In this document: in pieces, positions 45,475-53,715 of the stretch
Numbering within the stretch: the stretch's first letter is position 1
How the letters are laid out: every line of letters starts with the position of its first letter
Origin: Cyclobacterium amurskyense
GTDB lineage: Bacteria; Bacteroidota; Bacteroidia; Cytophagales; Cyclobacteriaceae
Assembly: GCF_001050135.1 (NCBI RefSeq)
Contig: NZ_CP012040.1
Coordinates: forward strand, 3,489,001 to 3,553,000
Direction of reading: 5' to 3'
DNA: 64,000 bases
The notes under the pieces: generated by a model
Seen by the model: the letters and a program-made list of their open reading frames with translations, nothing else
The model's database searches: none
What the model was told of the DNA's origin: nothing
Position numbers and translations under genes: made by a program

Positions 45475-48234
45475 TTAAACTTTTGCACCCGAACATAGCT
45501 TCCGTTGATAGCAAGATGCACAGGCTTTAGGATCATGGGTTTTGTCCAATTTATTATCTCTTATATCATTGGCTGAACTCACGATTTTAGTTTTAATTTC
45601 TGCAATCTTGTCGTTCGCTAAAGGTTGTGTATGTTTTCTATGTTGCTCTTCATCAAGCGAGAAGATTTGTAAGTAATTAGCAGTTTCACCCGTTAATTCT
45701 TTGTAGCCAAGTGCATACATGGATAGCTGCTCCATGGTTATTTCTCTAGCTTGTACATCATCTTTGCTCTTAAAATCTACAATGGTGGTAATGAAGTTGC
45801 CGTCCAGGTCTTTCTTCTTTATCAAATCCATTCTGCCGTTGACCATTATTCCGTCACCCAGGTCAATTTGAATTTCCTTTTCAGCGTATTCTATACTGTC
45901 AAAATCTTCTCTGTTCTCCGCTAAATAATCATAGCTAACCTGAATGGAGCTTTCTCTAACATCTTCAAAGATTTGATCATGTGCATAAGGTAGGTGAAGG
46001 TGTCTATCAACGTATTGTGCAATTTGTGATTCATCAATAGTTTCCCCATCTAAGTGTCTCCGGTGCATCTCCATTAGAATGTTATGCAACGACTGACCGT
46101 AACCTACTTGTGCGGAAATAGGCTGATTGAAGCCATATAAAGAAATCAATTTGAATCTATAAGGGCAATCAAAATAAGCTTTGAGTACAGAGAAATTTAG
46201 AAGTATTGAGTTGGTTTCTTTCTTGGATTCTGGTGTAGCTTTTAGCTTGTCAGAATAGTCAAACGAGGTTGTAGATATTAGGTAGTCTGAATTACTGATC
46301 TCTTTACAGAAGACGGACTCTTTTTGATATAATCGGTTTTCTTTCGACCTAGATACAAAGAGATACTTTTGAGAACGTGTAATTGCCACATACATAAGTC
46401 GTCTTTCGTCCTCAACATTGGTTTCATACCTATATTGATCTTTAATCAATTCCTTATCAATGAAATGCCAGATCTGTTTGCCTCCTGGCTTTTTAACAGG
46501 GAGGTAGTTTTTGTTCATGCCAGGAATAAAGACTACTGGAAACTCCAATCCTTTAGATTGGAATATTGTCATTATTTGTACGGCATTTGGTGTTTTGTAT
46601 GAGTTATTTAGCCAGCCTTCTGGATAGTAACCGTCTGCTGAATACCTCAGAAAGTTTAGAAATCCTCTAAGGCGATATGAGGGTTTATCGGTAAAGTGAA
46701 TAGATTCAAAATCATTAATCATTTGGCTGAACATCCCAAGATTGTAGAAAATCACCTCGTTAATCTCATTGCCAATTACACCGTCATGACCAGGGTCAAA
46801 AAATGTTTCTTCCGTTAGTTTTGCATTCTCTATGAAATCCCAAAATATCCCCTGAATAGAGAAGGTGGCATAATAGGTTTTCGGTTTAGGTTTTTTCTTG
46901 GCTAATTCAGCAATGGCAAAATCAAGGCTTTCTTCATCAATATTGTCCGATACTGATTCCCAATAAAGCTTTAAGGAGTCTTCTTCAAGTTCGTCACTTA
47001 GAAATTCATATAAAGCTCTTGCAGCCTTTATCTCAGGTCTTTGAAAAAGCTCATTAACTCCACTAACTACGAATGGTATATTGTTGTCTTGTAAAGCATG
47101 CATTATTGACTCAGCCTTACGCCAGGTGCGGATAAGTATAACCATGTCAGAATAATCAATCCCCCTTAGCTTGGAGTCTTTTTTATCCTGAAAGGCAATG
47201 CCTTCACTTTCACTACGAACTTTTCGTATAGTATCTACTATGAATTGGTTCTCTTGATCTAGTTCATCAAACTGATTGTATATAATGTCATTCAAGTCAT
47301 ATTTCTGGTGACCTGAGGCATTCATTATTTTTGGAAGCCTGTCTGTATTATTGAGGATGCATTTTAATGCGGCATCAATTACACCTTTAGTACTTCTGAA
47401 ATTATCTTCCAACTTGATGTAGTGAACGTTGGGATACCTATCACTGAACGTTTGAATGTATCTAACATCTCCACCACGCCATTGGTATATTGTTTGGTCA
47501 TCATCACCAACTACACAAATATTAGCTCCCAAGCTTGCCAGATTAAAAATAAGTTCTTCCTGTATTGGGTTAACATCCTGATATTCGTCTACAATTAGAT
47601 ATTTGAGTTTTTCCTGAATCTTATTTTTGAAATCGGGATTGTTTCTGAGGTTTAAGATTGCCTCAGTCATAATCATAGTGAAATCGAAGTATGCACTTGA
47701 CTTTAATGTTTGCTCATACTTCCCCTGAGCATCGATCCATTCCTGATCGAGTTCCTTTCCATCCGTAATTTCAGCCTCTCTAAGAATACTCATGATGGCT
47801 ATGAAACGGCCTGTATCAGTGTATCTATCCATACCAACATCCGCCATCCCAATTTGCTGATAGTGCTTGTCAATAAACAACTTCAACTTGATCTCATCAA
47901 GAACTGAGAACTTTTGGTATTCATAGATATTATCCTGAATAGCTTGCAGGCACCAGGAATGTATCGTACCAATATACATTTCAGCAAGACCTTGTATGTC
48001 TCCTAATTGCTCACGACACAATTTGAGGACTCTAGTTTTTAGTTCCGCAGCAGCTTTTTCAGTGTAAGTGAATGCTATTATGTTCGAAGGGTTAACATCA
48101 TCCTTTGATTTCAAAATGTTAACTATCCTCTGAGATATAACCTGCGTTTTGCCTGATCCAGCACAAGCAATGATCTGAAGATTCTGATCGATTGTGTTTA
48201 TCGCTTCCTCTTGATATTTAGTGTATTGCATCAT
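45475..48234 (-). CDS. UvrD/PcrA-type helicase fused to a Cas4/AddB-like nuclease
   Basis: The 919-residue protein combines a superfamily-1A helicase with a C-terminal nuclease. Helicase motifs are ACAGSGKTQVIS (Walker A, about 23-34), a DEYQDVNP motif II near 216, VVGDDDQTIYQWRGG (motif III) and VAITRSQKYLFVSRS (motif VI, about 615-630). The nuclease part starts with FDCPYRFKL (Cys near 687) and contains VNGRMDLIKKK, IVDFKSKD (Asp and Lys of PD-(D/E)xK) and the QLSMYALGYKELTG helix. Three closing cysteines in CASCYQRKLC would form an iron-sulfur cluster with the first, as in AddB and Cas4. Its start overlaps the XRE gene stop codon by 4 bp (ATGA). The enzyme probably unwinds and degrades foreign or broken DNA as part of the defence operon. 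Confidence 0.88.
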   Translation of the reverse strand: MMQYTKYQEEAINTIDQNLQIIACAGSGKTQVISQRIVNILKSKDDVNPSNIIAFTYTEKAAAELKTRVLKLCREQLGDIQGLAEMYIGTIHSWCLQAIQDNIYEYQKFSVLDEIKLKLFIDKHYQQIGMADVGMDRYTDTGRFIAIMSILREAEITDGKELDQEWIDAQGKYEQTLKSSAYFDFTMIMTEAILNLRNNPDFKNKIQEKLKYLIVDEYQDVNPIQEELIFNLASLGANICVVGDDDQTIYQWRGGDVRYIQTFSDRYPNVHYIKLEDNFRSTKGVIDAALKCILNNTDRLPKIMNASGHQKYDLNDIIYNQFDELDQENQFIVDTIRKVRSESEGIAFQDKKDSKLRGIDYSDMVILIRTWRKAESIMHALQDNNIPFVVSGVNELFQRPEIKAARALYEFLSDELEEDSLKLYWESVSDNIDEESLDFAIAELAKKKPKPKTYYATFSIQGIFWDFIENAKLTEETFFDPGHDGVIGNEINEVIFYNLGMFSQMINDFESIHFTDKPSYRLRGFLNFLRYSADGYYPEGWLNNSYKTPNAVQIMTIFQSKGLEFPVVFIPGMNKNYLPVKKPGGKQIWHFIDKELIKDQYRYETNVEDERRLMYVAITRSQKYLFVSRSKENRLYQKESVFCKEISNSDYLISTTSFDYSDKLKATPESKKETNSILLNFSVLKAYFDCPYRFKLISLYGFNQPISAQVGYGQSLHNILMEMHRRHLDGETIDESQIAQYVDRHLHLPYAHDQIFEDVRESSIQVSYDYLAENREDFDSIEYAEKEIQIDLGDGIMVNGRMDLIKKKDLDGNFITTIVDFKSKDDVQAREITMEQLSMYALGYKELTGETANYLQIFSLDEEQHRKHTQPLANDKIAEIKTKIVSSANDIRDNKLDKTHDPKACASCYQRKLCSGAKV

Positions 48235-48512
48235 TGCTTTTTGCTTTCTATTAATTTCAGTGCTTGCTCTGCCAATGGTTCCCCTTCAATTGCATCATCT
48301 ATTTTGTCTGCTAGCCATAGTATGATTAACTCATCCTTTTTAGCTGAGAGTGCTATTCCTGCTTTTTCAACTAAATCTCTGTTAGCTCTTCTGTCCCCAC
48401 GCTCAATTTTGCTTAGTAGGGCAGTGTCTATTTCTAGCGTTGCTGCCAATTGTCTCAATAGAAGTTCCTTCTCTTCTCTTAATTCTCTAAGCCTTGTCCC
48501 TAAGTAATTCAT
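48231..48512 (-). CDS. XRE-family helix-turn-helix regulator
   Basis: The 93-residue protein is a compact XRE/HTH_3 domain: LGTRLRELREEKELLLRQLAATLEIDTALLSKIERGDRRANRDL (about 4-47), followed by a helical tail (LSAKKDELIILWLADKIDDAI) probably used for dimerisation. It is the first gene of the minus-strand operon and overlaps the helicase start by 4 bp, so its level is coupled to the helicase. A near-palindrome 18 bp upstream (48530-48542) is a candidate operator. Such small XRE proteins commonly delay expression of restriction or defence enzymes after entry into a new host (C-protein-like behaviour). Confidence 0.9.
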   Translation of the reverse strand: MNYLGTRLRELREEKELLLRQLAATLEIDTALLSKIERGDRRANRDLVEKAGIALSAKKDELIILWLADKIDDAIEGEPLAEQALKLIESKKQ

Positions 48513-48529
48513 TTGCTATTCATTGACTT

Positions 48530-48542
48530 GACAAATATTGTC
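48530..48542. promoter_or_regulatory. Candidate XRE operator and start of the AT-rich divergent intergenic region 48513-48834
   Basis: GACAAATATTGTC has perfect 5-bp inverted arms (GACAA / TTGTC) and lies 18 bp upstream of the XRE start, the usual place for autoregulation. The rest of the 320-bp divergent region is almost pure A+T and shows no reading frame. Confidence 0.45.
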
Positions 48543-48834
48543 TAAAGATAAAAAAGAAGTATGAATTTAGCAAAGCCAAATATATAGAAATATAATTATT
48601 AAATATCTGAGTTAGGTAATATCAGAATTTTTTAAAGATATTTGAAAGCTTAGAAAAAAATAATTATTTGAATTAAATAATTAAGGATGTTAGAGTAGGG
48701 TTTTATTTCAAATAAAGTAAAAATATAGTCTAATATTAATAAAATAGTTTATTTCATGCTTAATAATTTGTGTTTTACAATATAAAAAAGTATTTTAATT
48801 GTTGAAATTATGTTTCATTATAAAAATCTTTATT

Positions 48835-49317
48835 ATGAGTACGAAAAATTCAGTTTCTATTCAAATTCCAGATGAAGATCTTCAAATTATTAAAGATTCT
48901 CTGGAAAGACTCAAAACCCTTCTAGCACCTCACCTTATTGCTTTAAGTCCATCTGAAAGACAAACATTACCTAAGGTAAGTGATGGAACTATTCCATTTG
49001 TGGAAAAAGTAATGGATTATGCCCAAGAAGATACTCAATTTTTGCCTCCTTATCTAAATATGGAAGAGATGGACAAAGACTGGAAATTAGCAAAAGAATT
49101 TATGCCTTTGCTAAGGGATATACAGCAGATAAATAGCAATTTAAGTGACACCTTAATGATGGCTGGCTCAGAGGCCTATGTTGGTGCACTAAGCTATTAT
49201 AATTCCGTTAAGTATGGTGCCAAAGTTAATGCTGTTGATGCAAAAGTTATTTATGAGGATCTTAAACAACGATTTGAAAAATCAGGAAATGGTTTATCAA
49301 ATGATTCAGAAGTATAA
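48835..49317 (+). CDS. Small cytoplasmic protein of unknown function
   Basis: The frame can begin with a TTG at 48799, but the ATG at 48835 (MSTKNSVSIQIPDEDLQ) is the better start and gives 160 residues without the odd hydrophobic lead. The protein is mostly helical, with no signal peptide or membrane helix. Recognisable landmarks are IPDEDLQIIKDSLERLKTLL (about 10-30), LSPSERQTLPKVSDGTIPFV and a C-terminal GSEAYVGALSYYNSVKYGAK helix. Similar short proteins beginning with M-S-x-K-N and containing GSEAY-ALxxYNSVK occur in many Bacteroidota, but I know no assigned function. It is divergent from the defence operon and followed by a hairpin with T-run at 49354. Confidence 0.7.
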   Translation: MSTKNSVSIQIPDEDLQIIKDSLERLKTLLAPHLIALSPSERQTLPKVSDGTIPFVEKVMDYAQEDTQFLPPYLNMEEMDKDWKLAKEFMPLLRDIQQINSNLSDTLMMAGSEAYVGALSYYNSVKYGAKVNAVDAKVIYEDLKQRFEKSGNGLSNDSEV

Positions 49318-49353
49318 TCACGATAATTTAGCTTATGTCACCTACAATTAATT

Positions 49354-49397
49354 GATGGGTGCAGTCAAAATTCTTCAGGCTGGACCCATTTTATTTT
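49354..49397 (+). terminator. Intrinsic terminator after the small unknown gene
   Basis: GATGGGTGCAGTC (49354) pairs imperfectly with GGCTGGACCCATT (49378), and TTTATTTT follows. It ends the transcript of the 160-residue protein gene. Confidence 0.6.
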
Positions 49398-49480
49398 ACC
49401 TGATTATTAAAAAAACATCACTGTTAAATTTATATTACTGAGTACTTAAATGTTTTAGTTAGATTTTTTTATTTAAGGAT

Positions 49481-49905
49481 AAGGTTCTGAACTTCACTTT
49501 TGTCAGTTTTTGCATTCCTTGATCATTTTTGAGCCTCAATTGTCTGCCAAAAAGATCAAATTTTATAGTTAATAAGCTCAAATACCCACTTCTGAACTGG
49601 ACGATTGAATAAAAAAACCTGACATACCTAGTTCAGAAGTACCTCCCCCCACTTTCGAAGTCCCCTAATTTAGTTTATTAATCTGATAAACCCTGTAAAA
49701 TTGTCAGTCTTTTCATTTTAAAACACTATGATTGTCATTTTTTAGTGAAAATAACTAATTCTAAGGTTCAAATCCCCACTTCTGAACCTCAGCAATTGAG
49801 TTCAGAACTTCAAGCTTGTCAGTTTTAGGTGGTACTCCCCACTTCATAAGTGGGGGAGAGGACTATTTAAGTGGGGGAGGGGACTTAAGAAGTCCCTCTT
49901 TTTTA
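49481..49905 (+). ncRNA. Candidate structured non-coding RNA with duplicated modules and its own terminator
   Basis: No gene is present, but the segment is highly organised. GTTCWGAACTTCA followed by TTGTCAGTTTT occurs at 49483 and 49799. TCAAATNCCCACTTCTGAAC occurs at 49579 and 49768. The inverse GTTCAGAAGT lies at 49630. Near the end GTGGGGGAGRGGACT is repeated at 49850 and 49871, with CCCCACTT (49837) able to pair with AAGTGGGG. The segment ends in a clean intrinsic terminator (GGGACTT-AAG-AAGTCCC at 49880-49896, then TCTTTTTT) that no upstream gene needs, as the preceding gene already has one. Expression as an RNA is an inference; a decayed repeat cluster is the alternative. Confidence 0.4.
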
Positions 49906-50099
49906 ATAAAGAATTTAAAACAGCTTTACTAAAAGTATATTTTAAGGACATTTTCCACCTATTTTAATTTAATATTTAGATGTCCTTCTTGGCCAATTTT
50001 ATATTTAATTTCTTTATTTCACTCTGAAAATGAAAGGATTAATGAAAATTTAATATTTCTATAGCTTTTGATTTTTCTTAAAAATTATTAAATTTAGTA

Positions 50100-50204
50100 A
50101 TGGATGAAATATTGGAATTATTAAAATTTATTGGAGGGGCTTTTATTCTTTTTTGGGTTAGTTTCAAATTAAGAGATTTGGTAAAAAGATACCCGAAAGA
50201 TTAG
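50100..50204 (+). CDS. Possible 34-residue single-span membrane protein
   Basis: ATG to TAG gives MDEILELLKFIGGAFILFWV followed by a basic tail (KLRDLVKRYPKD). The acidic N-terminus, one hydrophobic helix and positive C-terminal end look like a small membrane protein. No ribosome-binding site or homologue can be shown, and chance frames are common in such AT-rich DNA. The rest of 49906-50408 shows nothing. Confidence 0.3.
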   Translation: MDEILELLKFIGGAFILFWVSFKLRDLVKRYPKD

Positions 50205-50408
50205 GTGTGTGAAAAATTGCTTTTATCAATAATTCACTAATCAGGAGATGGACTTTAATGGTTAAAAATTGAGTATTGTTTTTATAGGTCAAATAACTCA
50301 AGTTTAAGTTTATATTTTGGTAAGGATACTTTTTTTTATAATATGAAAGTAAGATGTTTCGTTTTATTTAATGTGCGAATAGGCTAAAAGATTTCTTAAT
50401 TTATAACA

Positions 50409-51650
50409 ATGAAAATAATTATATTCACAAAAATGTTTATTTTGATTTTACTAAATCAAAACGTAATTGCTCAAAAAGCTAGGATTTATAATGATAAAGT
50501 TATTATTAGAAATAATTCAGATTATACTTTACGGTATATAGTTTCTAATATAAATAATATAACAGTTGATACACTATATATTCAGCCCAAGAAGGAAAGA
50601 ACTTTGCTAAATGTTACAAGCGATAAATCTGATATTAGGAAATCAAATATTGTAATGGATTATGATTTAAATTCGTATAGACTGGATATTATGCGTGAGC
50701 AAAATAGGATAAGAAGAAATTCTAATATAATTGCATTTATAGTCGGGTTAGATGAGGCATTAAACGATGGGAAATTAAAAAGCGCTATTGATGTAATTAA
50801 AGCGGGTATTTCTGATGGTTATAAGGGTAAAAGTTTTGATGAATGGTTTTTAGAAATTGTTGAAATATTAGAAAAAAGGAAGTTATATGATGAAATTGAC
50901 GATCCTCTAATTAGGGGGCTTCTTGCTTATACTATTGAATTAGAAAAAACAGGAGAAAATATAAATGTTAATTTGGAAGAAAATATTCAAATGCTAGGGT
51001 ATAACAAAAAGATTAAACTTTCTAATTTATTAGTCACAAAATTATTCAATCCTGTGAGTCTCGAATTAGGATTTCCTGTAGGTGAAAAGTATAAGTATAT
51101 AGGGCGATCCGATTTTGATTATGGTGATTTAATTTATCCTATAATTCCTTACAATATTAAATTATTTTTTAATTTTAAACAAGATTTAGGTATTAATGGA
51201 GGAGTAAAATCAATTGTTCTATCATCAAGTCAATCTAGTTTTTTATATGATTCTTCCAGTGCTGATTCTGTTTTTTCTGATAATAAAGGCTATTCTTTTA
51301 GAAATATAGATTTGTCATACGGATTGGAAGTTCCTCTTAATTTTAATAATAACCAGTATAATCATGATTCGAGTTTTGCTTTTAAATTTGCTTTTGATTT
51401 TGGTATTAGTTCAACCTTTATAAATAGGTATTCATATGAGATGCATGATAGCAACATTGAATCAATTTCAAAGAACAGTTCTTTTCAAGATTTTTCCTTA
51501 TATTATTTTGCTAGTTTTGCATCTAAATTAAGTTTTAAGTATATTCAAGTGTTGGCTAGGTATACTATTAATTCGAATCCCGACTATTATCGAAGCGTTT
51601 TTAATGTCGGATTATCTGTTCCATTGTTTTATCATACAAAATATTATTAA
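50409..51650 (+). CDS. Exported protein of unknown function, possible outer-membrane barrel
   Basis: The 413-residue protein has a clear signal peptide (FILILLNQNVIAQ). The first part (about 22-90) is rich in beta-strand pattern (KVIIRNNSDYTLRYIVSNI), the middle (about 95-215) is helical and charged, and the last 200 residues alternate polar and aromatic residues and end in NVGLSVPLFYHTKYY. That resembles a C-terminal outer-membrane barrel (KYKYIGRSDFDYGDLIYPI, SKLSFKYIQVLARYTI). I do not recognise a family. The gene is strikingly AT-rich, with codons such as AAT, TTA and ATA prevailing, unlike the metabolic genes on both sides of the island, so recent acquisition is likely. No neighbour within 400 bp on the same strand. 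Confidence 0.6.
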   Translation: MKIIIFTKMFILILLNQNVIAQKARIYNDKVIIRNNSDYTLRYIVSNINNITVDTLYIQPKKERTLLNVTSDKSDIRKSNIVMDYDLNSYRLDIMREQNRIRRNSNIIAFIVGLDEALNDGKLKSAIDVIKAGISDGYKGKSFDEWFLEIVEILEKRKLYDEIDDPLIRGLLAYTIELEKTGENINVNLEENIQMLGYNKKIKLSNLLVTKLFNPVSLELGFPVGEKYKYIGRSDFDYGDLIYPIIPYNIKLFFNFKQDLGINGGVKSIVLSSSQSSFLYDSSSADSVFSDNKGYSFRNIDLSYGLEVPLNFNNNQYNHDSSFAFKFAFDFGISSTFINRYSYEMHDSNIESISKNSSFQDFSLYYFASFASKLSFKYIQVLARYTINSNPDYYRSVFNVGLSVPLFYHTKYY

Positions 51651-51929
51651 CTCCATCAAGCTGGGAGATTTACTCACTACATTCTTGTATTCCTAATCTT
51701 CTTTGAAGAAGTGAATCCTCTTTAGGTCATATGCAATGACATACTAAAGCAGTTCCTAGTAAATGAAAATTTAAAATTCTGACCATTATAAGGCTAATGC
51801 TCGAAAATGGCCTCCAAACTGATCCAAGCTTTGTTCTATAAACGGTTAGTATTTATTTGTAATTCCTGTGGAGATAAACTATTTTAAATTGTTATAAAGG
51901 CTTATCAAATCTACGATTAGTAAATGTCG

Positions 51930-52215
51930 TATTTTTTAACAAATTGGGAGGTAGGCTTGGGGATGTGTTTTCGAGCAAGAAATGGATGTGATGAATTTTT
52001 CGTATCATGCAAAATTTAATAAACGATCCGGGAAAATGCAGTTTTGGACACATGAAAACCATGCTATTGAGCGGTTTCAACCATAATTAATCGAAAGTAG
52101 AATGAAATATATTCATGAGAATCCGGTAAGGGCAGGAATCGTAGAAAAACCTAAAGAGTATAGGTGTTTAAGTGCCAGAATCTAGTCTGAGTTATAGGGT
52201 TTAATAGCCGTGGAT
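51930..52215 (+). pseudogene. Remnant of a REP-associated tyrosine transposase (RAYT/IS200-like)
   Basis: Reading from about 52012, the frame gives FNKRSGKMQFWTHENHAIER, a stop at 52084, then LIESRMKYIHENPVRAGIVE and KPKEYRCLSARI, with stops at 52183 and 52195, and GLIAVDY. The Y-I-H-x-N-P-V-x-A-G-I-V block and the S-A-R ending are hallmarks of the C-terminus of Y1-type RAYT transposases. The upstream HUH part is not recognisable. The pseudogene is broken by at least three stops. The surrounding 1-kb gap (51651-52681) has no other gene. Confidence 0.75.
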
Positions 52216-52263
52216 TATTGGTAATTCCGTCCATCTTCCAATTGCAAATTGGAAAAGATTGTA

Positions 52264-52314
52264 GGGTGTAGTTACAAGCCTAGACCCAGCTCACGAAGGC
52301 ATAAACTACACCTA
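52264..52314. repeat. REP-like hairpin next to the RAYT remnant
   Basis: GGGTGTAGTTACAAGCCT (52264-52281) pairs with AGGCATAAACTACACCTA (52297-52314). It lies about 50 bp after the transposase remnant, where REP palindromes recognised by RAYT proteins usually sit. It shares the GGTGTA/TACACC arms with the palindromes at 53344, 56276 and 57048. Confidence 0.55.
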
Positions 52315-52433
52315 ACTGGGGCCAATATCCACGCCGTCCTAGTATTCCTAACCTTCTTTGAAATCGTAATCCTTTTTTGGGCATTTGTAAAAACAGATTG
52401 AACATTGTGGTTTTATATATTGTATCTTAAGTA

Positions 52434-52500
52434 TGGATGAAATATATTCATTAGATTCCCGGAAGGGGTGGAATTGTGGAAATACTAGAGGACTTCATTT
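52434..52500 (+). pseudogene. Second, shorter RAYT remnant
   Basis: The frame from 52437 gives MKYIH, a stop, IPGRGGIVEILEDF, a degraded duplicate of the MKYIHENPVRAGIVEKPKEY segment at 52102-52160. The TATTCCTAAYCTTCTTTGAA block at 51687 also recurs at 52347. Thus a roughly 0.7-kb unit seems to have been duplicated and has decayed independently. Confidence 0.6.
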
Positions 52501-52681
52501 TTTTGAAAATAATAGAAGGTTGTAGTTGCAAACTCTACATTTTGTGGAGATTTATAAAACCCATTTGGGAAACCGGTCCATAATAAGTACGAATAAACTG
52601 AGTAAATAATCCCATTCCCCATGGGTTGCGAAATAAATATGGAAATCATTTTATGTAATTTGAATCATGTTAGCCACAATA

Positions 52682-53185
52682 TTATCCATTTATCCAGTAC
52701 ACCATATATAGAACTAATAGTAAAATGCCCAAAAAAATTGCCCAATTATCGGTTGATTTTGAGTTTCTGACTGCATCTTGGGACATAAGCAAAATTATTG
52801 AGTGAATAAGATAACAAATTATTAGAAAGAATAATAATCCAAAATATTGAAGGCTTGAAATTAGTTCCTTATTGGAATAGAGTATTTCAGTAACATTAAA
52901 AATTGTAAGCCATCCTACTAATAATAAGATGAATAATGAATATGCATTTCTTAAAAAAATACTTGTTAGGCGGTTTAACTGCAGCAAAATTGAAGAATGA
53001 AAAAATCCAATACAAAACTGGAAAAACAAAATAAACCCAAATTTTAGAGCGAAATTCCGCTCCGTAATTTCCATGATGTATGATAATTCAAAATTTTTGA
53101 AAACAGATGGTATGGCTAAATATACGTTTAGAATTGTAATGATTGATGCAGTTAAATTTATCAATCCTATTAAAAGTCTCCCCAT
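52682..53185 (-). CDS. Four-helix membrane protein of unknown function
   Basis: The 167-residue protein consists largely of four hydrophobic segments: about 4-26 (LIGLINLTASIITILNVYLA), 48-68 (FGFILFFQFCIGFFHSSIL), 82-102 (SLFILLLVGWLTIFNVTEIL) and a long 110-165 stretch that probably contains two more (YFGLLFFLIICYLIHSIILL and WAIFLGILLLVLYMVYWI). There is no signal of a known transporter or enzyme family. The ATG start is preceded by AT-rich DNA. It stands alone on the minus strand within the AT-rich accessory segment, and its composition matches that segment. Coding status is supported by the clean length and membrane pattern only. Confidence 0.5.
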   Translation of the reverse strand: MGRLLIGLINLTASIITILNVYLAIPSVFKNFELSYIMEITERNFALKFGFILFFQFCIGFFHSSILLQLNRLTSIFLRNAYSLFILLLVGWLTIFNVTEILYSNKELISSLQYFGLLFFLIICYLIHSIILLMSQDAVRNSKSTDNWAIFLGILLLVLYMVYWING

Positions 53186-53343
53186 AATTGAGTCTAATTA
53201 ATTCAATTGATTTTTAATTCCAAAATAATATTATTTATTCGACACTTAATATTTGTAAATATAGTTTTTTTATATAGTTTTTTTACTATCAACTAACTAA
53301 GTTTCATTTCAGGTAAAATTAGCATCATTTAACCCCCCACCTA

Positions 53344-53424
53344 GGTGTAATTTGCAATTACACCTTTCTATCCACCTTATTGAAATTTAGTAAGCCATTC
53401 TAAAATGGCCATTTGCAATGGCCA
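53344..53424. repeat. REPIN-like double palindrome within the 53186-53715 gap
   Basis: The first palindrome has arms GGTGTAA and TTACACC around TTTGCAA (53344-53364). The second, TGGCCATTTGCAATGGCCA, lies at 53406-53424. The two-palindrome arrangement recurs at 57048-57125. The remaining gap is AT-rich and holds nothing else recognisable apart from the promoter region of the TPR gene. Confidence 0.6.
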
Positions 53425-53715
53425 ACTAAAGTCGATGCTAGATATGAGATAGGAAGCAGATAAAATATTTTCCAGATTCTTGCAAGGGCAGTAATAAGGA
53501 TAAACCGGGCAGCTTATTTTTATTTAATTGCCGGCAACCAATCTAGTGGTCCCAAAGCTAAAACACTTGACCTACACCTCAAATTCAAACCAAGGAAAAG
53601 CTCAATTAATGGCTATTTATCCTTTCTACTTAATTAAATTGTACTTTACGGTGATATTTTTTAAAAGTATTTCAGTATATTACCTGAGGCATTTAATGAG
53701 AGAAAAAGCAGATCC

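Noticed and set aside
49837..49905. Possible CRISPR or iteron array from GTGGGGGAG repeats
   Set aside because: Only two tandem units of about 20 bp with unequal spacing are present, and no Cas or replication gene is adjacent. They are reported only as part of the candidate RNA.
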